Assembly (NCBI RefSeq): GCF_003721565.1
Contig: NZ_RJJE01000009.1
Location: 992,934 to 1,056,933 of the forward strand
Source of the DNA: Rufibacter immobilis
Lineage (GTDB): Bacteria; Bacteroidota; Bacteroidia; Cytophagales; Hymenobacteraceae
Reading direction: 5' to 3'
Length of the DNA stretch: 64,000 nt
The notes under the pieces: model-generated
What the model was told of the DNA's origin: nothing
Database searches by the model: none
Seen by the model: only the letters and a program-made list of their open reading frames with translations
In this document: in pieces, positions 8,553 to 16,856 of the stretch
How the letters are laid out: each line of letters starts with the position of its first letter
Numbering within the stretch: the stretch's first letter is position 1
Made by a program: the position numbers and the translations under genes

Positions 8553-9379
8553 TAGGACTGTTTTCCATAGGATTTTTAGAGATTGAGTGGCTGGACATCA
8601 TTGATGTGCTGCTGGTCACGGTACTATTGTACCAGCTCTATAAACTCCTCACCGGAAGCGTAGCCCTCAAGATCTTCTTAGGCCTGCTGTCTATTTACCT
8701 GCTGTACCTAGTGGTGAAAGCTGCCGGCATGGAACTGCTCACCATCATTCTAGGTCAGTTTATGGGGGTGGGCGTACTGGCGGCCATCATTGTGTTTCAG
8801 CCCGAGATAAGGCGCTTCCTGCTCATGATTGGCAAAACCACCGCCTTCAACAATGAGCGCCTGTTTAAAAGTTTTCCGTGGCGACGCACAGAAAATCCAG
8901 ACAAGTTGTCCATCACGCCGTTTGTGGAGACTGCCAAATCGCTGGCCGGCAAGAACACCGGGGCGCTCATTGTGTTTGCCAGAAGCTCTGAGTTGCGCTA
9001 TTTCGCCGAGTCTGGAGATGCCATTGACGCCATTGTGAGCAAACGCCTCCTCATTTCCATCTTCAACAAAAACAGCCCGCTGCACGACGGCGCGGTGATC
9101 ATACAGGGCAACCGCATCAAAGCCGCCCGCTGCATCTTGCCCGTGACGGAAAGCAATGACGTGCCCGCTTCCATGGGGCTTCGGCACCGCGCGGCCATCG
9201 GTCTCACCGAAGTCACCGACAGCGTGGTATTGGTGGTATCTGAGGAGACCGGCCAGATTGCGCTAGTCCGCAACGGCGAGGTGCACCGCAACCTTTCCGC
9301 CGCCGACCTCCGCTCCAAGCTCAACCACTACCTCTTTGACATTGAGCCCAAAGTAGTGGAGAAAACCGCCGCCGCCTAA
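8549..9379 (+). CDS. cdaA: Diadenylate cyclase CdaA
   Basis: Makes the second messenger c-di-AMP from two ATP at the inner membrane. 276 residues: three N-terminal hydrophobic segments (about 15-32, 38-58, 63-83), then a DisA_N/DAC domain with DGA (180-182), RHR (212-214) and SEE (231-233), the catalytic and ATP-binding signatures. The start is a TTG overlapping the folP stop (TTGA, 4-bp overlap), so the two are translationally coupled. Linkage of folP with cdaA is common in Bacteroidota. No phosphodiesterase or receptor gene is in the window. Confidence 0.95.
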   Translation: MIGLFSIGFLEIEWLDIIDVLLVTVLLYQLYKLLTGSVALKIFLGLLSIYLLYLVVKAAGMELLTIILGQFMGVGVLAAIIVFQPEIRRFLLMIGKTTAFNNERLFKSFPWRRTENPDKLSITPFVETAKSLAGKNTGALIVFARSSELRYFAESGDAIDAIVSKRLLISIFNKNSPLHDGAVIIQGNRIKAARCILPVTESNDVPASMGLRHRAAIGLTEVTDSVVLVVSEETGQIALVRNGEVHRNLSAADLRSKLNHYLFDIEPKVVEKTAAA

Positions 9380-9514
9380 GGCTCCACCAATTCCTTTGCC
9401 ACACGGCAGCTCAGAAGAACTGAACGTCATCCAACTTCGGGTTAATTCTAAGCACAAAACCTGTGTGTGGTTTTGCCTGTCTTCAGCTTTCTTTCTATTT
9501 TCTACAGAAGTCAC

Positions 9515-9554
9515 GCGTTTATGGCCTGTTTTTCAGAAAAGAGGCTCTAAACGC
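9515..9554 (+). repeat. 40-bp palindromic intergenic repeat, copy 4
   Basis: Left arm GTTTATGGCCTGTTTTTC, right arm AAAAGAGGCTCTAAAC; both drifted at the centre. Sits in the 267-bp gap between cdaA and the next + strand gene; nothing else seen in that gap. Confidence 0.85.
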
Positions 9555-9646
9555 GGTTTATTCTACTTAAGCCTGAACACAGCAAGCCCGGCCTTGCTAT
9601 CCAAGAAAACTTTGTAATTTATGGGCGCCAAACTATCCAAGATAAA

Positions 9647-10570
9647 ATGCGCCTGCTCCCACTGTTCACTGGTTTCCTCTTCCTGCTTTGCCTTCCGTCT
9701 GTTGCACAACAAGTCCCCAAAGAGAAAACAGACCGCCAACTCACACAAAAGCTGCTGGCTCTCACCAAAGACTTCAAAGGCGATGTGGGAATTTACGTGC
9801 GGCACCTAAAAAGCGGCAAAACGGTAGCCATCAACGCAGACACCCTCTTCCCTACCGCCAGCATGATCAAAGTGCCTATTATGGTAGGCGTGTTTGACAA
9901 GATGGAGCGCGGCGAGTTGAACCCTAAAACCATCCTCCGCTACCGCGATTCTCTCTATTATGCCGGCGAAGACATTGTGGGCAATTTCAAAGACAGCAGC
10001 ACGGTGGCCCTGGGCAAAATCCAGATGCTGAGCATCACCACGTCAGACAACACCGCCAGCCTTTGGTTGCAGCAGCTGGCGGGCACCGGCACGGCCATTA
10101 ACATATGGCTGGAGAAAAACGGCTTCACTCATACCCGCATGAATTCCCGCACGCCCGGCCGCCGCTCTAACTGGGAGAAATACGGTTGGGGCCAGACCAC
10201 GCCCCGCGAGATGGCCACGCTGGTGACCATGATCAGGGAAGGGCAGGCGGTGAGTGCGACGGCCAGCGAACGCATGTACCGCAACCTGGGCCGCATTTAC
10301 GTAGATGACATCGCTCTCTCCCAGATTCCGCCAAACGTGCACACGGCCTCCAAACAGGGGGCGGTGAACAGATCAAGGTCTGAAGTGGTTTTAGTGAACG
10401 CCCCGCACGGCGATTACGTCTTCTGCATCATCACCAAAAACCAGCAGGATGAAAGCTGGAACTACAACAACGCCGGGTACGCTCTCATCCGGGCAGTGTC
10501 TAAAACACTTTGGCAGCACTTTGAACCCAAATCTGATTGGAAACCGGCACCCGGTGTGGAGAAGTATTAA
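9647..10570 (+). CDS. Class A beta-lactamase-fold serine hydrolase
   Basis: 307 residues with a signal peptide (cleavage after LPSVAQ, about residue 21). Active-site motifs: SMIK (Ser72, Lys75) and SDN (133-135). The third motif, normally KTG, reads KQG (236-238), and the omega-loop region before QTTPREMATL has no clear equivalent of the deacylating Glu166. It is thus a penicillin-recognising serine hydrolase of the class A fold, but hydrolysis of beta-lactams is doubtful; a peptidoglycan or ester hydrolase role is possible. Monocistronic with a strong terminator. A start at 9621 in another frame is a shadow. Confidence 0.88.
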   Translation: MRLLPLFTGFLFLLCLPSVAQQVPKEKTDRQLTQKLLALTKDFKGDVGIYVRHLKSGKTVAINADTLFPTASMIKVPIMVGVFDKMERGELNPKTILRYRDSLYYAGEDIVGNFKDSSTVALGKIQMLSITTSDNTASLWLQQLAGTGTAINIWLEKNGFTHTRMNSRTPGRRSNWEKYGWGQTTPREMATLVTMIREGQAVSATASERMYRNLGRIYVDDIALSQIPPNVHTASKQGAVNRSRSEVVLVNAPHGDYVFCIITKNQQDESWNYNNAGYALIRAVSKTLWQHFEPKSDWKPAPGVEKY

Positions 10571-10608
10571 CCGGCGAACCGGTAGCGAAGCCCACAGAAA
10601 CAACTATC

Positions 10609-10648
10609 CCGTTTAGCGGCTCTTTTCCCAGAATCAGCCCCAAAACAT
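10609..10648 (+). repeat. 40-bp palindromic intergenic repeat, copy 5
   Basis: Left arm CCGTTTAGCGGCTCTTTT, right arm CAGCCCCAAAACAT. Directly precedes the terminator at 10649. Confidence 0.85.
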
Positions 10649-10687
10649 AAAGCCCACCATCGGCACCCGGTGCTTCTGGTGGGCTTT
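10649..10687. terminator. Terminator between convergent genes
   Basis: 11-bp outer stem (10649-10659 with 10677-10687) with a nested GCACC/GGTGC hairpin; serves the beta-lactamase-like gene and possibly the convergent oxidoreductase gene. Confidence 0.75.
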
Positions 10688-10743
10688 CCCCTTCATGAGC
10701 CTATAAGACCTTATTCACTGGCTTCCCCCCCTATCAGATCTTC

Positions 10744-12192
10744 TTATTTTTCCTCTGACAACGGCGCAATTGCTAACCCGAACACATCTTTTAAAGCGCG
10801 GCGGGCAGCATGGTAGCCGCACATGCCGTGCACCCCGCCCCCCGGCGGCGTAGACGATGAGCATAGATAAACTCCTTTCTTAGACGTCCGGTACGGCGAT
10901 ATTCCCAGCACCGGGCGCGTGTACAGTTGGCCCAGGTCAATGATGCCGCCGTTGATGTCGCCGCCAATATAGTTGGGGTTGTGCGCCTGCATTTGCGCGG
11001 TGTTCATGGTGTGGCGGGCCAGAATCAATTCCCGGAAGCCGGGGGCGAAACGCTCCACCTGCCGCTCTATGGCCTCGGTCATGTCTACCGTAGAACCGTT
11101 GGGCACGTGGCAATAGGCCCAGGCGGTGTGTTTTCCGGCGGGAGCTCTGGTAGGATCAAACAGGCTTTGCTGCGCCAGGAGCACAAACGGTTTCTCCGGA
11201 TGCCGGCCCGCGGCCGAAGCCTGCTCAGAAGCGGCAATTTCTTCCAGAGTGTTGCCCAAATGTACGGTTCCGGCCTGGCGACAAGCGGCCGCCGTGAACG
11301 GAATAGGACCATCCAGCGCCCAATCTATTTTAAACACACCCATGCCGTAGCGGTAACGCTGCAGCTGTTTCCGGTAGAGAGGAGATAATTCATCGCCGGC
11401 AATCTCCAGCAGTTGTTTAGGTGTCACATCCAGTAACACCGCCTTGCTTTGAGGTAGCTGCGCCAGTGAGGTAACATAAGAACCAGTTTCTATCTTCCCG
11501 CCCAAGCTTATGAAATAAGACGCCAGCGCATTGGCAATCTGCTGGGAGCCACCTTTGGGAACCGGCCACCCCTGTAAATGCCCCACCGCCATGAGTACTA
11601 ATCCAATAGCCGAGGTGGTAAGGTTAGACAACGGCTGTATGGAATGCGCCGCCATACCCGCCCACAACCCGCGCGCCTCCTGCGTCTGGAAACGCTTGGC
11701 CAGAAACGTAGCGGAGGTAAGCGCGTTCAACCCGAAGGCTGCCATGCCTATTGGGTGGCGCGGAATCCGTAAGGGCCCCAGTACATCGGGGGCCAATGCC
11801 GGCCAGTTCTTCACCAAAGGCTTCAGCAGGTTCAGATAAGTCTGTTGGTCTTTGCCCAGGGAGCGGGCCGTTTCCTCCAGAGAAGTAGCCAGAGCGGCGG
11901 CAGTTCCGTTGTCAAAGGGGTGGGCGGCGGCCAGCGCCGGATAAAGGAATTCCAGCCCGTGTTCCCGTAGCGGCAAGGTCTTGAAAAACGGCGACCCAGC
12001 CGCCAGCGGATGGATCGCCGAACAGACATCATGCACAAAACCGGGCAGGGTAAGCGCCTGTGACCGCAAACCGCCGCCAATCTGGTCTTTGCCTTCCAGC
12101 AGCAGCACGCTCAGGCCTGCCTGCTGCAGCGCAATGGCGGCTGCCAATCCGTTAGGCCCAGAACCTACTACTACCGCGTCATATGCTGCCAT
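10744..12192 (-). CDS. Phytoene-desaturase-like FAD-dependent oxidoreductase
   Basis: 482 residues. The N-terminal dinucleotide-binding motif AVVVGSGPNGLAAA (GxGxxG at 10-15) is followed by VLLLEGKDQIGGGLRS; the C-terminus has SSTPPGGGVHGMCGYHAARRAL, the FAD-contacting end of the CrtI / retinol-saturase-like family (COG1233). Such enzymes desaturate or saturate polyene chains, so a carotenoid or other isoprenoid substrate is plausible, but no other carotenoid gene is nearby. Monocistronic; its start faces the exonuclease gene across a 141-bp divergent gap that holds repeat copy 6. Confidence 0.88.
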   Translation of the reverse strand: MAAYDAVVVGSGPNGLAAAIALQQAGLSVLLLEGKDQIGGGLRSQALTLPGFVHDVCSAIHPLAAGSPFFKTLPLREHGLEFLYPALAAAHPFDNGTAAALATSLEETARSLGKDQQTYLNLLKPLVKNWPALAPDVLGPLRIPRHPIGMAAFGLNALTSATFLAKRFQTQEARGLWAGMAAHSIQPLSNLTTSAIGLVLMAVGHLQGWPVPKGGSQQIANALASYFISLGGKIETGSYVTSLAQLPQSKAVLLDVTPKQLLEIAGDELSPLYRKQLQRYRYGMGVFKIDWALDGPIPFTAAACRQAGTVHLGNTLEEIAASEQASAAGRHPEKPFVLLAQQSLFDPTRAPAGKHTAWAYCHVPNGSTVDMTEAIERQVERFAPGFRELILARHTMNTAQMQAHNPNYIGGDINGGIIDLGQLYTRPVLGISPYRTSKKGVYLCSSSTPPGGGVHGMCGYHAARRALKDVFGLAIAPLSEEK

Positions 12193-12249
12193 GGTTTATT
12201 CTCTGTTTACGTACGTTGCCTTATACTGCAAAACTGTTCCATCGGCTTG

Positions 12250-12289
12250 CCGTTTAGGGGCTCTTTTTCTGAAAACGGCCGCTAAACAG
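12250..12289 (+). repeat. 40-bp palindromic intergenic repeat, copy 6 (in a divergent promoter gap)
   Basis: Left arm GTTTAGGGGCTCTTTTTC, right arm GAAAACGGCCGCTAAAC; both arms canonical. It lies between two divergent start codons (12192 and 12334), where no gene ends, so it cannot be a terminator for either. Confidence 0.88.
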
Positions 12290-12333
12290 ATTTCGGTTCT
12301 TGCGTATAGAAAGCCACAAGCTACTCATTTTCT

Positions 12334-12999
12334 ATGGCAGACGCGCCTTTTCTCCCGCTCTTTCCCCACCTCACGCCTGTGCTGAGCAACGTGACGGTGC
12401 TTGACCTGGAAACCACGGGAGTAAGCGGCAGCAAAGGCCGAGTCATTGAAATAGCCGCCTTGAAAGGGGCTCACGGACAAATAACTGGGCGCTTCCACAC
12501 GTTGGTGAAACTGAGAGGCGAGCTCCCTGAAAAAATAACCCAATTGACCGGCATTACGGCCCAAGATCTGATTCACGGCATGGAGGAACGCACGGCTTTC
12601 TCTATTCTCAAAGAGTTTATTGCAGACAGTACCGTGGTTGCCCATAACGCGACTTTTGATTTGGGCTTTCTGTACAGTACCTACCGCCGCCTGAAATTAG
12701 GCCCCGTCCAGTTTCCGTTCCTGGACACCTTGTCTGTGTGCCGACTGCGGCAGCCTTCGCCCAGAAGCCTGCCCGATATGTGCAAGGCCTACGGCATTCC
12801 GCTCACTAAATGGCACCGTGCCTTGCCAGACGCCACCGCCACCTGGCACCTGCTCCATCGCCTGCACGAGGAAAGCCCCCTGGACGAGATGCGCAACAAG
12901 TTGGTCCTCAACCCCAAATACGGAGTACCCTACTGGCTTCCGCCCTTGGCGGAGGTGCTTCCCTTTCCTGACAAACCTTCGGGCGAGAGCCTTATATAG
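12334..12999 (+). CDS. DnaQ-like DEDDh 3'-5' exonuclease
   Basis: 221 residues. Exo I is LDLETTG (Asp24, Glu26), Exo II AHNATFD (Asp109), Exo III HRALPDA (His161, Asp166), giving the complete DEDDh metal-binding set for 3'-5' exonuclease activity. The size and lack of other domains fit free-standing proofreading-type or RNase T-like exonucleases rather than a polymerase subunit. Cytoplasmic. The start at 12334 leaves ten residues before the fold, acceptable. Monocistronic. Substrate (DNA or RNA) cannot be told from sequence. Confidence 0.9.
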   Translation: MADAPFLPLFPHLTPVLSNVTVLDLETTGVSGSKGRVIEIAALKGAHGQITGRFHTLVKLRGELPEKITQLTGITAQDLIHGMEERTAFSILKEFIADSTVVAHNATFDLGFLYSTYRRLKLGPVQFPFLDTLSVCRLRQPSPRSLPDMCKAYGIPLTKWHRALPDATATWHLLHRLHEESPLDEMRNKLVLNPKYGVPYWLPPLAEVLPFPDKPSGESLI

Positions 13000-13213
13000 T
13001 GCATTAGCTTACTTCTTCTTTCTCCAATAAGACAAACCCAATATCACGCAACAGCGGCACCTCCTGCACTTGCCGTATTTCTCACCCTAAAATGCAGTAT
13101 TAATTCAAACCACCTCCTTCTTCTGGCTCCGTTAACTGTAGAACAACAGGAATAACAGCACATCAGTTTTAGCATTATTCCTACTCCAGGTTTTATCAGC
13201 GTTACAGAAAGAA

Positions 13214-14548
13214 ATGAAGATGGGAAAGTTGCGGTTGATTTGGATACTCCTGCTCAGCGGCTGGCTCTTCTCCTGCTCAGAGGAGGATGAATTGCGGGAG
13301 CCACAACAGGAAACCAATTTTTTGGCGGGGCAGGTACATCCCCTACAGGACACAGATGACCTGGACCCAATCCTAGCGGAAATAGGCAATAGCCAATATG
13401 TTTTGATTGGGGAAGCCTCGCACGGCACCTCAGAATTTTACACCTGGCGCGCCAACCTTACTAAGCGCCTCATTCAAGAGAAAGGCTTTACGGTAGTCAC
13501 CGTGGAAGGAGATTGGCCCGCCGCTTATATCCTGAATCAGTACGTGCAGGGCCAACGGAACGGTACAGCCCAACAGGCCTTACAGGCATTTCAGCGCTGG
13601 CCAACCTGGATGTGGGCAAACCAGGAAGTAGCCACATTCTCTGAATGGCTCCGGCAGCATAACCAAAGTTTACCCGCAGCCCAGAAAGCAGGGTTCTATG
13701 GCATGGACGTGTACAGCCTCTGGGAATCTTTGGCAGAGGTGCGGGCCTATCTTGAAACCGAAGCCCCTGCCATTGCCCACCTGGCCCGCGAAGCCCAAAA
13801 TTGTCTGGCCCCTTTCAACCAGGATGAACAACAGTATGCCCAAGCCACTGCCCGGGGTACCTCCTGCGCAGCACCATTACAGGCGCTACTGGAAGCCGTG
13901 CAGGCACACCGGGCCAGCCAACCCGCCAACGATGAGGCGGCTTTCAACGCCGAGCAGAATGCACTGGTAGCTGTGAACGGTGAACGGTATTATTACCAGA
14001 TGATCAGGAGTGACGTAACGTCTTGGAACGTGCGTGACCGCCACATGCAGGAAACCGTGAACCGTCTGGTGGCGCACCGGGGCAACAGCACCAAAGTGGT
14101 TGCCTGGGCGCATAACACCCACGTGGGTGATGCCCGCTACACCGATATGGCCGGCGCCGGAATGGTCAACATTGGGCAGCTTCTGCGCGAGCAGCATGCA
14201 GGGGCAGGTGTGTATCTGGTGGGCTTCGGGACTTATCAGGGGCAGGTAATTGCCTCTACCCAGTGGGGCGGCGCTGTACGGGCCATGAGCGTTCCGCCAG
14301 CCAGAGTCAACAGCTGGGAAGACCTGTTGCACCGGTTCAGCGTCCAAGACAAACTCCTCCTCCTGCGGGAACTCCAGAGCAGCCCGGAAGCCATGCAAAG
14401 CAGAGGCCATAGAGCCATTGGGGTAACCTATAACCCCGCCGCCGAAGGCGGCAACTATGTGCCCACTGTTCTGCCGCGCCGCTATGACGCCTTCTTGTAC
14501 ATAGACCAAACCAAGGCGCTTACGCCACTCTCAGGCAGCGGGCTGTAA
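13214..14548 (+). CDS. Erythromycin-esterase-like lipoprotein
   Basis: 444 residues with a lipoprotein signal (lipobox WLFSC, Cys21), so exported and lipid-anchored. The body is an erythromycin-esterase (Ere) family domain: LIGEASHGTSEFYTWR holds the catalytic His70 and Glu67 equivalents, followed by VVTVEGDWP, WMWAN and the distal VAWAHNTHVGDAR motif. Ere enzymes open macrolide lactones without metal, but many chromosomal homologues in environmental bacteria have other, unknown ester substrates, so resistance should not be assumed. An alternative start at Met3 (13220) is equally possible. Followed by a clear terminator. Confidence 0.88.
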   Translation: MKMGKLRLIWILLLSGWLFSCSEEDELREPQQETNFLAGQVHPLQDTDDLDPILAEIGNSQYVLIGEASHGTSEFYTWRANLTKRLIQEKGFTVVTVEGDWPAAYILNQYVQGQRNGTAQQALQAFQRWPTWMWANQEVATFSEWLRQHNQSLPAAQKAGFYGMDVYSLWESLAEVRAYLETEAPAIAHLAREAQNCLAPFNQDEQQYAQATARGTSCAAPLQALLEAVQAHRASQPANDEAAFNAEQNALVAVNGERYYYQMIRSDVTSWNVRDRHMQETVNRLVAHRGNSTKVVAWAHNTHVGDARYTDMAGAGMVNIGQLLREQHAGAGVYLVGFGTYQGQVIASTQWGGAVRAMSVPPARVNSWEDLLHRFSVQDKLLLLRELQSSPEAMQSRGHRAIGVTYNPAAEGGNYVPTVLPRRYDAFLYIDQTKALTPLSGSGL

Positions 14549-14592
14549 CGCCTTATCTCATCACCCGACAAGGAAACGAGCTGTTTCCACAA

Positions 14593-14624
14593 AAAAGGGG
14601 AGAGCTTTACGGCTCTCCCCTTTT
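14593..14624 (+). terminator. Terminator of the Ere-like gene
   Basis: Perfect 13-bp stem (14593-14605 with 14612-14624), 6-nt loop, T-rich 3' side. Confidence 0.88.
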
Positions 14625-14684
14625 GGCTTTTGTTTAAGAAGTTCTTGATGGCTTCTGCGCAAATGGCGTCTGTAGTTAGTCAGG

Positions 14685-15605
14685 CTACAGCAACCGCACG
14701 CTTTTGGCTACATCGTTTCCTTCTTCGTCTTTCTCAATGTCAAATTCAACCCGGTCACCTACGTGCAGCTCATTGAAGTCTGTGTCAATCACGTTGGTGA
14801 AGTGGAAGAACAGGTTGTTTGGCGGAAACTTGATGAAACCATACCCGTTTTTCAGGCTCATGATTTCTCCTTCGCCACGCCCACCCTGGATCATCACCTC
14901 ATCCTCATCGTCCTCATGGTGGTCTTCGGCCACCGCGTGATTTCTCTTTTGATCTGGCTGCACAAACAGCCGGTGAATGGTGGAATCATGGCGGGCGATG
15001 CGCTGGTCAATAATGCCGTGCATGGCCATAGGGTAAGTTACCTCGGCTAACAGATCCTGTGACGGGCGCGTTGTCATCCGCTGTCCGTTATCAGTGGTGT
15101 ACTCAAATTCCCAGGTAAGGGCCATTACGCGGGTTCCCAGGGTGTTGACTTTGCGTACCATAGGCACGTAATCTCCGTCTGAAGAGATTAACACCAACAC
15201 ATCGAACCGTTTGTAAAAGGCCTGCTCAAACGCCTCCAGGGCTAACCAAACGTCTATGCCGCGCTCCTGCTTGTATCCTTCCGGCGTAGTCCGCACCGGC
15301 AGGTAATGGGTAGTCACTCCCTCAGACATCAGGATGTCGTCAAACACGCGATCCCAGTAAAGGGTGTCGCCGCGCTGGCTGGCTTCGTAGGCATTGAGTC
15401 TTCCCCGGAAATAGTGGGCGTCTACAATTCTGCAGAAGCGAGGGTCTACCCCTTCTTCTTCCGCCACTTGTTCCCGTATGAATTCATGTAGGCCAGAAAT
15501 GCTAATCCTACGTTTGCGCTGGTGGCCGTAGGCGTAGTAATTGCTGACCTGTAAGAAATAATTGCCGTCATAGAAGACGCCAATTCTCACTAATTTGTCC
15601 TGCAT
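14685..15605 (-). CDS. NYN-domain (PIN-like) nuclease fused to a cold-shock domain
   Basis: 306 residues. Residues 5-190 form a NYN domain: GVFYDGNYF (Asp13), GIDVWLALEAF and LISSDGDYVPMVRK supply the acidic residues expected of a PIN-like metal-dependent RNase. After an acidic, His-rich linker (about 215-238), the C-terminal ~65 residues are an OB-fold cold-shock domain (GEIMSLKNGYGFIKF, NLFFHFTNV, VGDRVEFDIE). The likely role is RNA cleavage guided by a single-strand nucleic-acid-binding module, in the cytoplasm. Monocistronic, with a 500-bp AT-rich upstream region. Domain calls firm; RNA targets unknown. Confidence 0.88.
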   Translation of the reverse strand: MQDKLVRIGVFYDGNYFLQVSNYYAYGHQRKRRISISGLHEFIREQVAEEEGVDPRFCRIVDAHYFRGRLNAYEASQRGDTLYWDRVFDDILMSEGVTTHYLPVRTTPEGYKQERGIDVWLALEAFEQAFYKRFDVLVLISSDGDYVPMVRKVNTLGTRVMALTWEFEYTTDNGQRMTTRPSQDLLAEVTYPMAMHGIIDQRIARHDSTIHRLFVQPDQKRNHAVAEDHHEDDEDEVMIQGGRGEGEIMSLKNGYGFIKFPPNNLFFHFTNVIDTDFNELHVGDRVEFDIEKDEEGNDVAKSVRLL

Positions 15606-16021
15606 GTTGTTCTGTTTTTTGTCTATCTGTTATTTGTCTTTCTTCTATCTCATATGTATCTGTTAGGGTGTTAAATTCAAGTCAATACATGGTGGTGGAG
15701 GGAGAAATGGAGGAGAAAGCGGTAAAAACAGAGAGACGTTTAGATGGGGGAAAATCTGAAAACAATACTCTAATTACAGTATAGAAACTTGGGAGGAATA
15801 TTTTGCTATAGCTTATTAATACCTTCATTTATCTAGTCTGGCCGACCACTTTCTAATTCATAATCTATCCATTCGCGTCTAAGCCATACATCACTACCGC
15901 CAACCCACTTGCACTCAGCAGATTCTGCCAAGTGCCTTAGCGCTTTATAAATAATTAGGCAAAAGTAGGCAATCATTCCTATGCGGGCAACCTAAATTAT
16001 TGAAGCGTTAATTTATACTAG
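15606..16021. other. Gene-free stretch upstream of the NYN gene
   Basis: About 400 bp, AT-rich, presumably including the NYN gene promoter. No ORF, repeat copy or RNA gene recognised. Confidence 0.5.
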
Positions 16022-16066
16022 AAACGGCGCCAGGGGCAGTTCTAGTACCTGCTCCTGGCGCCGTTT
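16022..16066. terminator. Terminator downstream of the first tandem paralogue
   Basis: 13-bp perfect stem (16022-16034 with 16054-16066) plus an inner GCAG/CTGC pair. It lies 60 bp beyond the stop of the minus-strand gene. Confidence 0.8.
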
Positions 16067-16127
16067 TACACTTTATTTTAGGGGAAGCGACTAGAGCGTA
16101 CGCCCTACCGCTGGCAACTCTTTCTGT

Positions 16128-16565
16128 CTACTGTACTTTTATCGTAAATGAGACCGGTTCTCCCTTGTACGTGGCATCAAAGGCAATCCGGTCACCGGCC
16201 TTAACGTCTGAATTGGGTAAGGCAGTGGCTTTACCCGCTGCGGGCTTGTCTTTGCCCGTGGCCCAGGAGTACAGCTCAAACGCCTGCATTTCTTGCCGGT
16301 CTTTCAGTTTCAAGGCTTTTATTGGCCGTGCTCCCCGCACCAGGTAAATACCGGCTATTTCCAACCCTTCCACCGCATTGATCACTACGCCCGCTTTCAA
16401 TTCATCCAGGGAATAACTGCGCGAAAGCTGTACGGTCTGCCCGTCTTTGAAAAGCAAAGGCTTGATTCCTTCTTGCGCCCAAGCAGAGGAGAAATTGAAT
16501 AGAAGAGCAAATACCAGGCTCACGAAAAACCGTTTTCTGAAGTTTGGAGATGTTAACATAGACAT
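16128..16565 (-). CDS. Secreted protein of unknown function, tandem paralogue A
   Basis: 145 residues with a signal peptide (ending SSAWAQ, about residue 31). Not recognised. The mature part aligns end to end with the next gene (paralogue B): a GQTV motif, an S.DELK / TPEELK element, an EGLEI/EGMEV strand, a RG(A/E)RP(I/L) turn, and a C-terminal GDRIAF.A.YKG segment followed by a final beta-strand. The pattern looks like a small all-beta domain. The start 12 bp upstream in the same frame is chosen by position; Met3 is also possible. Function unknown; likely periplasmic or surface. Confidence 0.8.
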   Translation of the reverse strand: MSMLTSPNFRKRFFVSLVFALLFNFSSAWAQEGIKPLLFKDGQTVQLSRSYSLDELKAGVVINAVEGLEIAGIYLVRGARPIKALKLKDRQEMQAFELYSWATGKDKPAAGKATALPNSDVKAGDRIAFDATYKGEPVSFTIKVQ

Positions 16566-16761
16566 AATTATATAGTTTAATGGATAATAAAATACTGCTA
16601 TAAACTGGTGGTTTTACTTCATAAGAGCGGAGTTTATTGCTTTCCTCTGCTTCTAATTTACCTATACTTAAAACTAATAAACTAGTTTAACAACTAACTA
16701 TATAGTTTTATATTGCTCAAGATTTATTCTTTAATCAAAGTTCAGGTAGTTAAAAAATAAG
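16566..16761. other. AT-rich spacer between the tandem paralogues
   Basis: About 195 bp, AT-rich, containing a repeated TATATAGTTT-like segment (near 16571 and 16701). Probably the promoter region of paralogue A, since a terminator closes the gene before it. Confidence 0.45.
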
Positions 16762-16794
16762 AACGGCCTGACCTTAAAAAAAGGACAGGCCGTT
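16762..16794 (-). terminator. Terminator of tandem paralogue B
   Basis: 14-bp stem with one mismatch (16762-16775 with 16781-16794), A5/T5 loop, followed on the minus strand by TTCTTATTTTTT. Its right arm shares bases with repeat copy 7. Confidence 0.85.
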
Positions 16795-16829
16795 TAGGGG
16801 CTGTTTTTCCGGAATTAAGGTAAAACCAG
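16790..16829 (+). repeat. 40-bp palindromic intergenic repeat, copy 7
   Basis: Left arm GTTTAGGGGCTGTTTTTCC intact, right arm eroded (GGAATTAAGGTAAAACCAG). Overlaps the terminator of paralogue B. Confidence 0.85.
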
Positions 16830-16856
16830 CTTGGGCCAAAAGCTTTTGGAAAGGAA

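Noticed and set aside
12334-14548. Defence or resistance island from exonuclease plus erythromycin-esterase-like gene
   Set aside because: The genes are separate, have no mobile flanks and the esterase family has many non-resistance members.
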